A stretch of 64,000 nt of DNA from Eucalyptus grandis. Taxonomy: Eukaryota > Streptophyta > Magnoliopsida > Myrtales > Myrtaceae. The notes under the pieces are model-generated. The model was not told where the DNA came from. It saw only the letters and a program-made list of their open reading frames with translations, and ran no database searches. Of this stretch, positions 22,652 to 34,249 are shown piece by piece (positions within the stretch are counted from its first letter, which is position 1; each line of letters starts with the position of its first letter). Made by a program: the position numbers and the translations under genes. The DNA is taken from contig NC_052618.1 of assembly GCF_016545825.1 (NCBI RefSeq), forward strand, positions 2,482,461 to 2,546,460, read 5' to 3'.

Positions 22652-22962
22652 CGCACGTCACAAATGTGCAACCATCGATCTTCTCAACATAGAAATTGCA
22701 TCTAGGACACCTCCTCCAATTTTGCTTCTTAGCTAGCTGCATCAAAATTATGTCCTCCCTAGCTCTCTCCCCCTCCCACTTCTAAAACTCATGACACTCC
22801 ATCATTGCATGCCACAAGATGTTATTTTGTGCATAGAATCATCTCTAGTAATTCGAACACTCCCATTCCATCACCACCATTGCACATTGGTCGTGGATCA
22901 ACAATGCCAAGCAATCCTTATGCGCGCAATAAAACCTTTCTTCTTCTAAAATATTGTACATA
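22652..22962 (-). pseudogene. RBR E3 ligase exon copy 2
   Basis: Same exon as copy 1, from the acceptor at about 22,962 to about 22,652. ECPNY-type and QNWRRCPRCNFYVEKIDGC residues are visible on the minus strand with several substitutions. It is separated from copy 1 by only ~0.85 kb because the CATGTTAAAGCC-to-GGGCTCCAC half of the unit is missing. Confidence 0.8.
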
Positions 22963-23149
22963 GCGAAACCTTGAAGGAAGAAAAAATAATCCTTAGTTTG
23001 ATTAAGTCTTCATTCTTGTGTTCAGTCTAAAACTTGTCAAAGTGGGCAAACTTCTGATGTAAGATAGACTTTGTCTAGCATTCTTCAGAATAGAACTTAG
23101 ATAAGTTTATTAACTTCAAAACATTATAGGAGTTTTCTCCAACATTCTC

Positions 23150-24310
23150 ATGATTTAGTAAACCGCCTTAGTATGTCTCACATTGTTGCATCAGCATTTG
23201 GCAAAAAGATCAAAACATCCAAGCACATCCAAGCACAATTGTTCAACATATAAGTACAAGATTCAGCTCAACAAAGGAACTAAAATCTAGTAGCTAACTA
23301 CTTGAGAAATTGTTTCATGTTAAAGCCATGGCAGATCCTAAATAAGAGATTATTTAATCTCTTAACATTGTGATGAGAGGATTCAACCCTGACATTTTAA
23401 ACATTAATGCAACGTTTCTGAACGGGCTCCACATCAGTAGTATAATTCAACTCCACACCTGTTACAATTCCAAGATTGGAACAAAGACATTGAGTTCGGG
23501 TGGGTCCAATTTTAGGATACGATATGTTGACAATTTCCGGTTTTGAATAAAAAAAAAAGGGTAAGGAGATTACAAGACAACAGCTCTTGAAAACTTAAAA
23601 ATCATTGCACTGCTGAAATGAACAGACTAAAAACAATCCGATGGGCAAATGGAGCTAAACGAATATCATTTACACGGAAACTAAGAGCCTGCACTTAGGT
23701 GTTAGACACCACAAACAGAAGATAACACTTTGGTGAACTTACAATACTTAGTAGTAGTTCTCAGATGAACATTCCTACAAGAAACTTCATCTCCTCATCA
23801 AAAGATTTTTTCCGTAGGCAATCAACTCATGTAGATGGTAAAAAAGATACATGCGATGAGCGACCATGGCAAAAAAACCAAGTTAATCAAACATAATTAA
23901 GATGGATGTGCATAGTTATGCCAACCAATGGAAGGGACAAGTAAAATACACTAAGCAACACAAACCAAAAACGAAAAAAGGTACATAGGGAAAGCCAAAG
24001 AACAAGGAACCAACAATCATTCATCAAGAGGTCACAAACAGCAAAGTGAGTTCATAAGAAGATGGAATGCATTGGATACGTAAAATTTCAGGCTCTTTCA
24101 TTTAGCTAGCACCAAGCAAGATGCGCACGGGCATAGGCATGCATCAAGATATATTAAGTCGAAGGGATCTAACATATGGAAAATTAATTCATATGAGTGA
24201 ACTGTTTGGTTAGGGAAATACAAGAAAGAGACATAAGCAAAACCAACTTGCATGAACCGTTTGGTTAGGAAAATATAAGGGAGAGCTATAAACAAAACCA
24301 ACTAAAACCA
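23150..24310. other. Inter-exon part of an RBR array unit, no gene
   Basis: Contains the shared blocks CGCCTTAGTATG, AAGCCATGGCAG, GGGCTCCACATC and GCCAACCAATGG. The equivalent stretches are 26,356-27,554, 28,063-29,260, 29,775-30,976 and 31,456-32,659. No convincing frame exists in any copy. Confidence 0.6.
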
Positions 24311-26165
24311 ACATGCACGTCTCAGACACGCAACCATTGATCTTCTCAACATAGAAATTGCATCTAGGACACCTCCTCCAATTCTTCTTCTTAGCTAGCT
24401 GCATCAACATTATGTCCTCCCAAGCTCTCTCCCCCTACAGCTCCTAAAGCTCAGGACACTCCATCCTTGCATGCCATGGCACGTTATACTTTGCAAAAAA
24501 TAATCTCTAGCAATTCGGACACTCCCATTCCATCACCACCATCGCGCCTTGGTCGCGGATCAACAATGCCAAGCAATCCTTATGCGCAGAATAAAACCTC
24601 GGCAGAAGAACAGCTCAAGTGCCATAACTTGGCACGGGATGACAATTAAGTGCCATAACTTTAAAATGGTACACTTGAGTGCCAGTTTTGAAGTTAAATG
24701 GGATATTTAAGTGTCACTTCGGTGAAAATCCGGCCAAATGGCTTACGTGGCGACTTTCCGGCAAGTTTGGTCCAAAATGGCATCATTTGGCATGCTGACG
24801 TGGCGGAGAAAATGCAAAAACGACGCCATTTCGTGTCAACGTGTAAATAATAATATAAGAATTAATTAAATTAGATTTAAAATTAATTTTATTTAAATTA
24901 TTCACAAAATTAAAAAAAATAAGAAAAATTTAAAAATTTAAAAAAATTAAGAAAAATTTTTAAAAAAATTTTAAAAAAATTAAAAAAATTAAGAAAAATT
25001 TAAAAATTTAAAAAAATTAAGAAAAATTTAAAAATTTAAAAAAATTAAGAAAAATTTAAAAATGTAAAAAAATTAAGAAAACTTTAAAATTAAAAAAAAA
25101 TTAAAAAAATTAAAAAAAATTAAGAAAAAAATTAAAAATTTTAAAAAATTAAAAAAATTTAAATTTTAAAAAATTAACAAAATTTATAAGGGGGGGGGAG
25201 GTTGAACCGGTTGAGGGTGAGCCCTCGCCGCTACCGCCTCCCCGCCGTCACCGGGAAGGGCCGGCGAAGGAGGGGAGGGTCGGCCGGCCTCGTCGGCCCC
25301 GGCCGGCCCCGGCGACCCGGCCGACCCTCCCCACTCTGTCGTTGGCCCTTCTCGGCGGCGGGGGAGCCCTTCCCGCGAGCCCTCGCCGGATCTGCGGGGT
25401 CGCGGCCCACGCGGATCTAGGGCGAGGTCGCGGCCCTCGCCCAAATCCGGCGAGGGCTCGCGGCCCTTCGCCGCCGAGAAGGGTCAGGACGGAGTGGGGA
25501 GTGTCGGCCGGGGTCGCCGAGCCACGGCCGGGGCCGGTGAGGCCGGCCTACCAGCGGCGAGGGCGCGTGAGCCCTCGCCCGCATCTCGGGGCGAGGGTCA
25601 CGGCCCTCGCCGCGATCTGGCAAGGGCTCGCAGCCCTCACCGTCGGCCGGCCGGGGCTGGCGACCCCGGCCGACCGTCCCCCTCCGTCGCCGGCCCTTCC
25701 CGGCCGGCGAGGGAGGCGGCGGTGGCGAGGGCTCAACCCTCAGCCACCCCGTTTGACCTCCCCCCCTTTTAATTTTTTTTTTTTTAAAATTTTAAAATTT
25801 TTTTTCTTAATTTTTTAAAATTTTTAAATTTTTCTTATTTTTTTTTTTTTATTTAAATAAAATTTTTTAAATCTAATTTAATTAATTTTTATATTATTAT
25901 TTACACGTAGACACGAAACGGCGTCGTTTTTGTATTTTCTCCGCCACGTCAGTGTGCAAAACGACGCCGTTTTGGACCAAACTCGGCGGAAAATTGCAAC
26001 GTCAACCATTTGGCCGGATTTTCGCTGGAGTGGCACTTAAGTGTCTCATTTACTCCGATATTGGCACTTAAGTGTCCATTTTAAAGTTATGGCACTTATG
26101 GTCCCTCCGTACCAAGTTATGGCACTCCAGGTGTCCCAACCTCTAAAACCTTGTACGTACTAAAA
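24311..26165 (-). pseudogene. RBR E3 ligase exon copy 3, split by a foldback element
   Basis: Minus-strand exon with QLAKKKNWRRCPRCNFY (about 24,400-24,350). The 5' end of the exon, around the ERFYCPHKD codons, is interrupted at 24,600 by the inverted-repeat element and resumes at about 26,138. As in the other copies, stops lie between the IBR and RING2 parts. Confidence 0.85.
24601..26137. mobile_element. 1.54 kb foldback-type element with GC-rich core
   Basis: The outer ~240 bp (24,601-24,842 and 25,900-26,137) are inverted repeats sharing AGTGCCATAACTTGG, GTGCCATAACTTTAAAATGG, GAAAATCCGGCCAAATGG and GACGTGGCGGAGAAAAT. Inside these come oppositely oriented A-rich and T-rich low-complexity tracts (24,845-25,188; 25,768-25,905). 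The centre is a very GC-rich core (25,189-25,768) whose halves are again inverted repeats (GCCCTCGCCGCTACCGCC near 25,221, complement near 25,735). The whole could fold as one hairpin centred near 25,480. A 6-bp AACCTC flanks both ends (24,595-24,600; 26,138-26,143). No transposase is present, so it is non-autonomous; a MULE or foldback class is possible. Confidence 0.85.
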
Positions 26166-27554
26166 TCTTGAAGGAAGAAAAAAAAAATCATATGTCTGAT
26201 TAAGTCTTTATTCTTGTGTTTAGTCTAGAAAATGTCAAAGTGGGCAGACTTCTGATATAAGATAGAATTTGACACAGAAGTCTAGCATTCTTCAAAATAG
26301 AACTTAGATAAGTTTTCTCAGCTTCAAAACATTATAAGAGTTTTATTCAACATTCTCATGATTCAGTAAACCGCCTTAGTATGCCTCACATTGTTGCATC
26401 ACCATTTGGCAAAAAGATCAAAACATCCAAGCACATTCAAACACAATTGTTCAACTTAAAAGCGCAAGATTCAGCTAAAAAGATAAACTAAAATCTAGTA
26501 GCTAATTGCTTGAGAAACTGTTTCATGTTAAAGCCATGGCGGAGCCTAAATAAGAAATTCTTTAAACTCTTAACATCGTGATGAGATTATTCAACCCTGA
26601 CATTTTGAAGAGTAATGCAACGTTTCTGAATGGGCTCCACATCGGTAGCAGAATTCAACTCCACACCTGTTACAATTCCAAGATCAGAACAAAGACATTG
26701 AGTTCGCATGGGTCCAATTTTAGGATACGATATGTTTACAATTTTCGGTATTGAATAAAAAAATGGTAAGGAGATCACAAGACAACAGCTCTTGAAAACT
26801 TAAAAATCATTGCACTACCGAAATGAACAGACTAAATAATCCGATGGGCAAATGGAGCAAAACGAATATCATTGACGAGGAAAATAAGAGCCTGCATTTA
26901 GGTGTTAGACACCACAAACAGAAGATAACGCCTTGGTGAACTTACCATACCTAGTAGTAGTTCTTAGGTGAACTTTCCTTCGAGAAACCTCATCTCCTCA
27001 TCAAAAGATTTTCCACTAGGCAATCAACAGATGCAAAGGGCAAAGGCGATTTGGGTGAAAAAAAAAAAATACATACATGCGATGAGCGACCATGGCAAAT
27101 AAAACCAAGTTGATCAAACATAATTAAGATGGATATGCATAGTTATGCCAACCAATGGAAGGGACAAGTAAAATACACCAAGCAACACAAACCAAAAACG
27201 AAAAAGGTACAAGGGGAAAGCCAAAGAATAAGGAACCAACAATCATTCATCAAGAGGTCACAAATAGCGAAGTGAGTTCATAAGAAGATTGAATGCATTG
27301 GTTACGTAAAATCTCAGACTCTTTAATTTAGCAAGCACTAAGCAAGATGCGCACGGGCATAGGTATGCATCAAGATATATTGAGTCAAAGGAATCTAACA
27401 TACAGAAAATTAATTCATACGAGTGAACTGTTTGGTTAATGAACTGTTTGGTTAGGGAAATACGAGAAAGAGCCATAAGTAAAACCAACCCACATGAACT
27501 GTTTGGTTTGGAAAATATAAGGGAGAGGCATAAACAAAACCAACCAAAACCAAC

Positions 27555-27867
27555 ATGCACATTACAGACGCGCAACCATCGATCTTCTCAACATAGAAAT
27601 TGTATCTAGGACACCTCCTCCAATTCTGCTTCTTAGCTAGCTGCATCAACATTATGTCCTCCCAAGCTCTCTCCCCCTACCGCTCCTAAAGCTCAGGACA
27701 CTCCATCATTGCATGCCACGGCACGTTATACTTTGCACGGAATAATCTCCAGTGATTCGGACACTCTCATTCCATCACCACCATCGCACCTTGGTCACGG
27801 ATCAACAACGCCAAGCAATCCTTTTGTGGGCAACAAAACCTCTCTTCCTCTAAAACCTTGTATGTAC
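27555..27867 (-). pseudogene. RBR E3 ligase exon copy 4
   Basis: Minus-strand exon with EERFYCPHKDCLAL, then stops (TAG twice) in the linker, then QLAKKQNWRRCPRYNFY, in which a RING2 zinc-ligand Cys is Tyr, and EKIDGC. It is bounded by a CAG acceptor near 27,868 and truncated after the first half of RING2. Confidence 0.85.
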
Positions 27868-29260
27868 TGAAATCTTAAAGGAAGAAAAAATAATCATAAG
27901 TCTGATTAAGTCTTTGTTCTTGTGTTCAGTCTAGAACATGTCAAAGTGGGAAGACTTCTGATGTAAGATAGACTTTGACATAGAAGTCTAGCATTCCTCA
28001 AAATAGAAATTAGATAAGTTTTGTCAGCTTCAAAACATTATAAGAGTTTTCTTCAACATTCTCATGATTCAGTAAACTGCCTTAGTATGCCTCGCATTGT
28101 TGCATCACCATTTGGCAAAAAGATCAAAACATCCAAGCACATTCAAACACAATTGTTCAACTTGAAAGCGCAAGATTCAGCTAAAAAAAAAAAAAAGCTA
28201 AAATCTTATAGCTAATTGCTTGAGAAACTATTTCATGTTAAAGCCATGGTGGAGCCTAAATAAGAGATTCTTTAATCTCTTAACATTGTGATGAGAGGAT
28301 TCAACCAAGACATTTTGAATAGTAATGCAACGTTTCTGAACGGGCTCCACATTGGTAATAGAATTCAACTCCACAGTTGTTATCATTCCAAGATCATAAC
28401 AAAGATGTTGAGTTCTTGCAAGGTCCAATTTTAGGGTACAATATGTTGACAATTTCCGGTTTTGAATAAATAAAAAGGGTAAGGAGATCACAAGACAATA
28501 GCTCTTGAAAACTTAAAAATCATTACACTACTGAAATGAACAGACTAAAAATAATCCGATGAGCAAATGGAGCAAAATGAATATCATTGACAAGGAAATT
28601 AAGAGCATGCACTTAGGTGTTAGACACCACAAACAGAAGATAACACCTTGGTGAACTTACCATACCCAATAGTTATTCTCAAGTGAACTTGCCTACAAGA
28701 AACCCCATCTCCTCATCAAAAGATTTTTCACTAGGCAATCAACACATGCAGACAGCAAAAATGATTCGGGTGTGTACATACATGTGATGAGTAACCATGG
28801 CAAATAAAACCAAGTTGATCAAACATAATTAAGATGGATGTGCATAGTTATGCCAACCAATGAAAGGGACAAGTAAAATACACCAAGCAACACAAACCAA
28901 AAACGAAAAAGGTACAAGGGGAAAGCCAAAGAACAAGGAAACAATAATCATTCATCAAGAGGTCACAAATAGCAAAGTGAGTTCACAAGACAATTGAATG
29001 CATCAGGCACGTAAAATCTTAGACTCTTTAATTTAGCCAGCACCAAGCAAGATGCGCACGGGCATAGACATGCATCAAGATATATTGGGTCAAAGGGATC
29101 TAACATACGGCAAATTAATTCATACGGGTGAATTGTTTGGTTAATGAACTGTTTGGTTAGGGAAATACAAGAAAGAGACATAAGCAAAATCAACCTGCAT
29201 GAACCATTAGATTAGGAAAATAAAATGGAGAGCCATAAACATAACCAACCAAAACCAACT

Positions 29261-29571
29261 CGCATGTCACAGACGTGCAACTATCGATCTTCTCAACATA
29301 GAAATTGCATCTAGGACACCTCCTCCAATTCTACTTCTTAGCTAGTTGCATCAACATTATGTTCTCCCAAGCTCTCTCCCCCTACCGCTCCTGAAGCTTA
29401 GGACACTCCATCTTTGCATGCCACGGCACGTTATACTTTGCACAAAATAATCTCTGGCAATTCAGACACTCCCATTCCATCACCACCATCACGCCTTGGT
29501 TGTGGATCAATAATGTCAAGCAATCCTTATGCGTGCAATAAAACCTCTCTTCCTCTAAAATCTTGTATGTA
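29261..29571 (-). pseudogene. RBR E3 ligase exon copy 5
   Basis: Same exon. The minus-strand reading has the IBR Cys pairs and a modified ...KxNWRRCPRCNF segment. The linker shows the same CTTAGG-type damage. A normal-looking acceptor lies near 29,572, next to the LTR tip. Confidence 0.82.
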
Positions 29572-30976
29572 CTGAAACCTTGAAGGAAGAAAAAATAATC
29601 TTGAGACTGATTAAGTCTTGATTCTTGTGTTCAGTCTAGAACATGTCAAAGTGGGCATACTTCTAATGTAAGATAGACTTTGACGCAGAAGTCTAGCATT
29701 CTTCAGAATATAACTTTGATAAGTTTTGTCAGCTTCAAAACATCATAAGAGTTTTCTCCAACATTCTCATGATTCAGTAAGCCGCCTTAGTATGTCTCAC
29801 ATTGTTGCATCAGCATTTGGCAAAAAGATCGAAACATCCAAGCACATCCAAGCACAATTGTTCAACTTAAAAGTGCAAGATTCAGCTGAACAAAAGAAGT
29901 AAAATCTAGTAGCTAACTGCTTGAGAAACTATTTCATGTTAAAGCCATGGCGGAGCCTAAATAAGAGATTCTTTAATCTCTTAACATCATGAAGAGAGGA
30001 TTCAACCCTAGCATTTTGAACAGTAATGCAACGTTTCTGAACGGGCTCCACATCGGTAGTAGAATTCAACTCCACAGTTGTTATAATTCCAAGATCATAA
30101 CAAAGACATTGACTTCACGTGAGTCCAGTTTTAGGATACAATATGTTGATAATTTCCGGCATTGAATAAAAAAAAGGGTAAGGAGATCACAAGACAACAG
30201 CTATTGAAAACTTAAAAATCATTACACTACCGAAATGAACAGACTAAAAATAATCCGATGGGCAAATAGAGCTAAACAAATATCATTGACAAGGAAACTA
30301 AGGGCCTACACTTAGGTGTTAGACACCACAAATAGAAGATAACACCTTGCTGAACTTACCATACCTAGTAGTAGTTCTCAAGTGAACTTGCCTACGAGAA
30401 ACCTCATCTCCTCATCAAAAGATTTTTCACTTGGCAATCAACAAATGTAGACGGCAAAAGCGATTCGAGTGTTAAAAAAAAAAAAAAAAAAATACATACA
30501 TGCAATGAGCGACCATGACAAATCAAACCAAGTTGATCAAACATAATTAAGATCGATGTGCATAGTTATGCCAACCAATGGAAGGGATAAGTAAAATCGA
30601 CAAAACAACACAAACCAAAAACGAAAAAGGTACAGGGGGAAAGCCAAAAACAAGGAACCAACAATCATTCATCAAGAGGTCACAAATAGCGAAGTTAGTT
30701 CACAAGATGATTGAATGCATCGGACACTTAAAATCTCAGACTCTTTAATTTTGCCAGCACCAAGAAAGATGCGCACGGGCATAGGCATGCATCAAGATAT
30801 ATTAAGTCGAAGGGATCTAACATATGGCAAATTAATTCATACGAGTGAATTGTTTGGTTAATGAACTGTTTGGTTAGGGAAATACAAGGAAGAGCCATAA
30901 GCAAAACCAACCTACATGAACCATTTGGTTAGGAAAATATAAGGAAGAGCCATAAACAAAACCAACCAAAACCAAC

Positions 30977-31289
30977 CTGCACGTCATAAACGCACAACCA
31001 TCGATCTTCTCAACATAGAAATTGTATCTAGGACATATCCTCCAATTCTGCTTTTTAGCTAGCTGCATTAACATTATGTCCTCCCTAGCTCTCTCCCCCT
31101 ACTGCTCTTGAAACTCGCAACACTCCATCCTTGCATGCCACGTCACGTTATACTGTGCACAGAATAATCTCCGGCAATTCGGACACTCCCATTCCATCAC
31201 CACCATCGCGCCTTGGTCGCGAATCAACAATGCCAAGTAATCCTTATGCAGGCAATAAAACCTCTCTTTCTCTAAAATCTTGTACGTAC
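30977..31289 (-). pseudogene. RBR E3 ligase exon copy 6
   Basis: Minus-strand exon: CPNCRRLFCAQYNVTWHARM (31,180-31,120), then a stop, then QLAKKQNWRICPRYNFY and EKIDGC. NWRIC and CPRY replace NWRRC and CPRC of copies 1 and 3. Confidence 0.82.
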
Positions 31290-32659
31290 TGAAACCATAA
31301 GGAAGAAAAAATAATCCTGAGTCTAATTAAGTCTTCATTTTTGTGTTCAGTCTGGAACTTGTCAAAGTGGGCAAACAAGTCTAACATTTTTTTCTGAATA
31401 GAACTTAGATAAGTTTTGTGAGCTTCAAAACATGATAGGAGTTTTCTCCAACATTCCCATGATTCAGTGAACCGCCTTAATATGTCTTACATTGTTGCAT
31501 CAGCATTTGGCAAAAAGATCAAAACATCCAAGCACATTCAAACACAATTGTTCAACTTAAAAGTGCAAGATTCAGCTAAAAAAAAGGAACTAAAATCTAG
31601 TAGCTAATTGCTTGAGAAACTGTTTCATGTTAAAGCCATGGCAGAGCCTAAATAAGAGATTCTTTAATCTCTTAACATCGTGATGAGAGGATTCAACCCT
31701 GACATTTTGAATAGTAATGGAATGTTTCTAAATGGGCTCCATATTGGTAGCAAAATTCAACTCCACACCTGTTACAATTCCAAGATCAAAACAAAGACAT
31801 TGAGTTCGCGTGGGTCCAGTTTTAGGGTACAATATGTTTACAATTTTCGGTATTAAATAAATAAATAAAAGGGTAAGGAGATCACAAGACAACAGCTCTT
31901 GAAAACTTAAAAATCATTGCACTACCGAAATGAACAGACTAAAAATGATCCGATGGGCAAATGGAGCTAAACGTATATCATTGACACGGAAACTAAGAGC
32001 CTGCACTTAGGTGTTAGACACCACAAATAGAAGATAACACCTTGGTGAACTTACGATACCTAGTAGTAGTTCTCAGGTGAACTTGCCTACGAGAAACCTC
32101 ATCTCCTCATCAAAATATTTTTCACTCAGCAATCAACAGATGCAAACGGCAAAAGCGATTCGGTGAAAAAAAAATACATACATGCGATGAGCGACCATGG
32201 CAAATCAAACCAAGTTGATCAAACATAATTAAGATCGATGTGCACAGTTATGCCAACCAATGGAAGGGACAAGTAAAATACACCAAGCAATACAAACCAA
32301 AAACGAAAAAGGTACACGGGGAAAGCCAAAGAACAAGGAACCAACAATCATTCATCAAGAGGTCACAAATAGCGAAGTGAGTTCACAAGATGATTGAATG
32401 CATCGGGCACGTAAAATCTTAGACTATTTCATTTAGCCAGCACCAAGCAAGATGCGCACGGGCATAGGCAAGCATCAAGATATATTGCGTCGAAGGGATT
32501 TAACATACGGCAAATTAATTCATACGAGTGAACTGTTTGATTAATGAACTGTTTGGTTAGGGAAATACAAGAAAGAGCCATAAGCAAATCCAACTTGCAT
32601 GAACCGTTTGGTTAGGAAAATAAAAGGGAGAGCCATAAACAAAACCAACCAAAACCAAC

Positions 32660-33930
32660 ATGCACGTCACATATGCGCAACCATCGATCTTCTCAACATA
32701 GAAATTGCATCTAGGCACCTCCTCCAATTCTGCTTCTTAGCTAGCTGCATCAACATTATGTCCTCCCTAGCTCTCTCCCCCTGCTGCTTCTAAAACTCAT
32801 GACACTCCATCCTTGCATGCCACGACACGTTATACTGTGCACAGAATAATCTTCAACAATTCGGACACTCCCATTCCATCACCACCATCATGCCTTGGTC
32901 ACAGATCAACAATGCCAAGCAATCCTTATGTGGGCAATAAAACCTCTTGTCTTCTAAAATCCCTGCCCTGCATAATGTTATGCCCCAGTGATTGAACACC
33001 TCTGGAGAGAGTATCAACCAACAATACTCCGTCTCCAGAACACCATCATAGCCCGAGACAGGGCAATCTATGCGTGTCATGTTATTGTCAAGCTTTGAAA
33101 TTGCATACTTAGCAATGCAATGGATGTAGTACGCGTGACTACAACCTTTAATCCAAAATAGGTTGGCACTCATCCTCCTATGGAAGCAAATTTCACATAT
33201 AAATTGGTTGGGCTTAGAATTAGAAGCATGACTTGCTTCACTATAGGGCTTTTGCTTTCGTAGGGATGACCAAGCTTCGGTCGGAACTGATTCATCACCG
33301 TTGCCGTCCTCCTCATTAAGGCTCTGAGGCATGGTTTGGAGAAGAGAAGCTGCTATCGCCTTATGGATGTTCCCGTCCTTGATGGCATTGGACTTGGTGC
33401 TATCCTCGATATCATCTTGCACGTCGTCCTGGTAGGATCGGTTACACTTGCAAGAAACTTATTTTTTTATCTATGCCCTAGCAATGTTACTCCAAAATAT
33501 TTCCAAACTAAGGTTACGTAGTATCAATGCAGAAGAGTCAAAGAATAGCAATAAAATATATATTACTCCTCTTATCCGGCTCTAAGAGAAGCTTCTATTT
33601 GCTCCACAACTCGTCCATCTCTATCTCTTCACAGGATTTTGGTGCTGGTGCTAATTCCTCATCTCCCTAAAAAAACATGAGTTGTAGAGGCACTTCCATC
33701 CGTGGCTTAGTCATGCTTGGTGTCTCCCATGCAATTTCCTTCCTAGCAGCGTCACCGTTATCTTTGTTATATCTAATTTTATGAGCAAGACAACGGCAAC
33801 GCTTACTTCTAAATTTATGAACAACACGACCACAATGCTTATGTTCTTTGTTTCTCTTTCTCTCTTCTTGAATCTCATAATTCTTCTCTTCTTCTTCAAG
33901 AATCCGAAAAGTCTCATTGTTATCCATCAT
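32660..33930 (-). pseudogene. RBR-type E3 ubiquitin ligase, 5' part plus array copy 7
   Basis: This is the only copy with the N-terminal half. A first exon candidate lies at 33,930-33,667 (MMDNNETFRILEEEE, very Lys/Glu-rich). The main exon starts near 33,422 and shows RING1 CEICFHRRMSANLFWIKGC, CSHAYYIHC and CPVSGYDGVLETEYC, then the IBR (FYCPHKDC, ECPNC) down to 32,853. A stop follows the ECPNC Cys, and RING2 (32,790-32,690) is truncated. Intact RBR ligases bind E2-ubiquitin via RING1 and transfer via a RING2 Cys. Here two RING1 Cys positions (CSHxYC and SGC) and one IBR position (CAQC) are Tyr, each a single G-to-A change, so zinc binding is probably lost. Plant ARIADNE/RSL1-type family. 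Confidence 0.85.
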
Positions 33931-34249
33931 AAGAATAAGAATGGGGAGAGGATGAAAAATGAGAGAGGAGTCACTTATACAAAAATAGAGAGGTAAAATA
34001 GAGAGAATGGCTCATTCTCTGTAAATACTATCTTTTTAAGTGTTTCTTGCTTTTTTATAATTAAAAAAATTACCTTTTATAATTTAAAAATTCAGTTGGT
34101 TGATTTTGTTTTTTTGTTTTTTTTTTGGATTTTGTTGAGGTGATTAATTAAGAAAATAAAAATTTCTTCTATGGCAGGCAACTACTACTACAAAAGGGAG
34201 AGAGGAAATAAATTTTTTATCTGTAACTGCACAATAATGGAGCCTAGTA

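Larger units (their letters stand above)
21600..33000 (-). repeat. Tandem array of RBR-gene 3' segments, ~1.7 kb period, seven copies
   Basis: The landmark GGACACCTCCTCCAATT (or a close variant) recurs near 21,858, 22,709, 24,368, 27,608, 29,315, 31,028 and 32,713. The spacings are about 0.85, 1.66, 3.24, 1.71, 1.71 and 1.69 kb. The 3.24 kb step contains a 1.54 kb foldback insertion, and the 0.85 kb step lacks half a unit. Each full unit holds, in + order, a CGCCTTAGTATG block, a CATGTTAAAGCCATGG block, a GGGCTCCACATCGG block, a CCAACCAATGGAAGGGACAAG block, the RBR exon, then a minus-strand LTR tip. Nothing else in the ~1.3 kb between exons looks coding. Confidence 0.92.

Noticed and set aside
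25184..25818. Open frames of 60-158 codons across the foldback core
   Set aside because: They are open on both strands at once because the region is mostly G/C and palindromic. There is no start context or domain, and the translations are low complexity.
21600..33000. CRISPR-like or satellite array
   Set aside because: The period is ~1.7 kb, and the units contain exon sequence and an LTR tip. This is a plant segmental tandem duplication.
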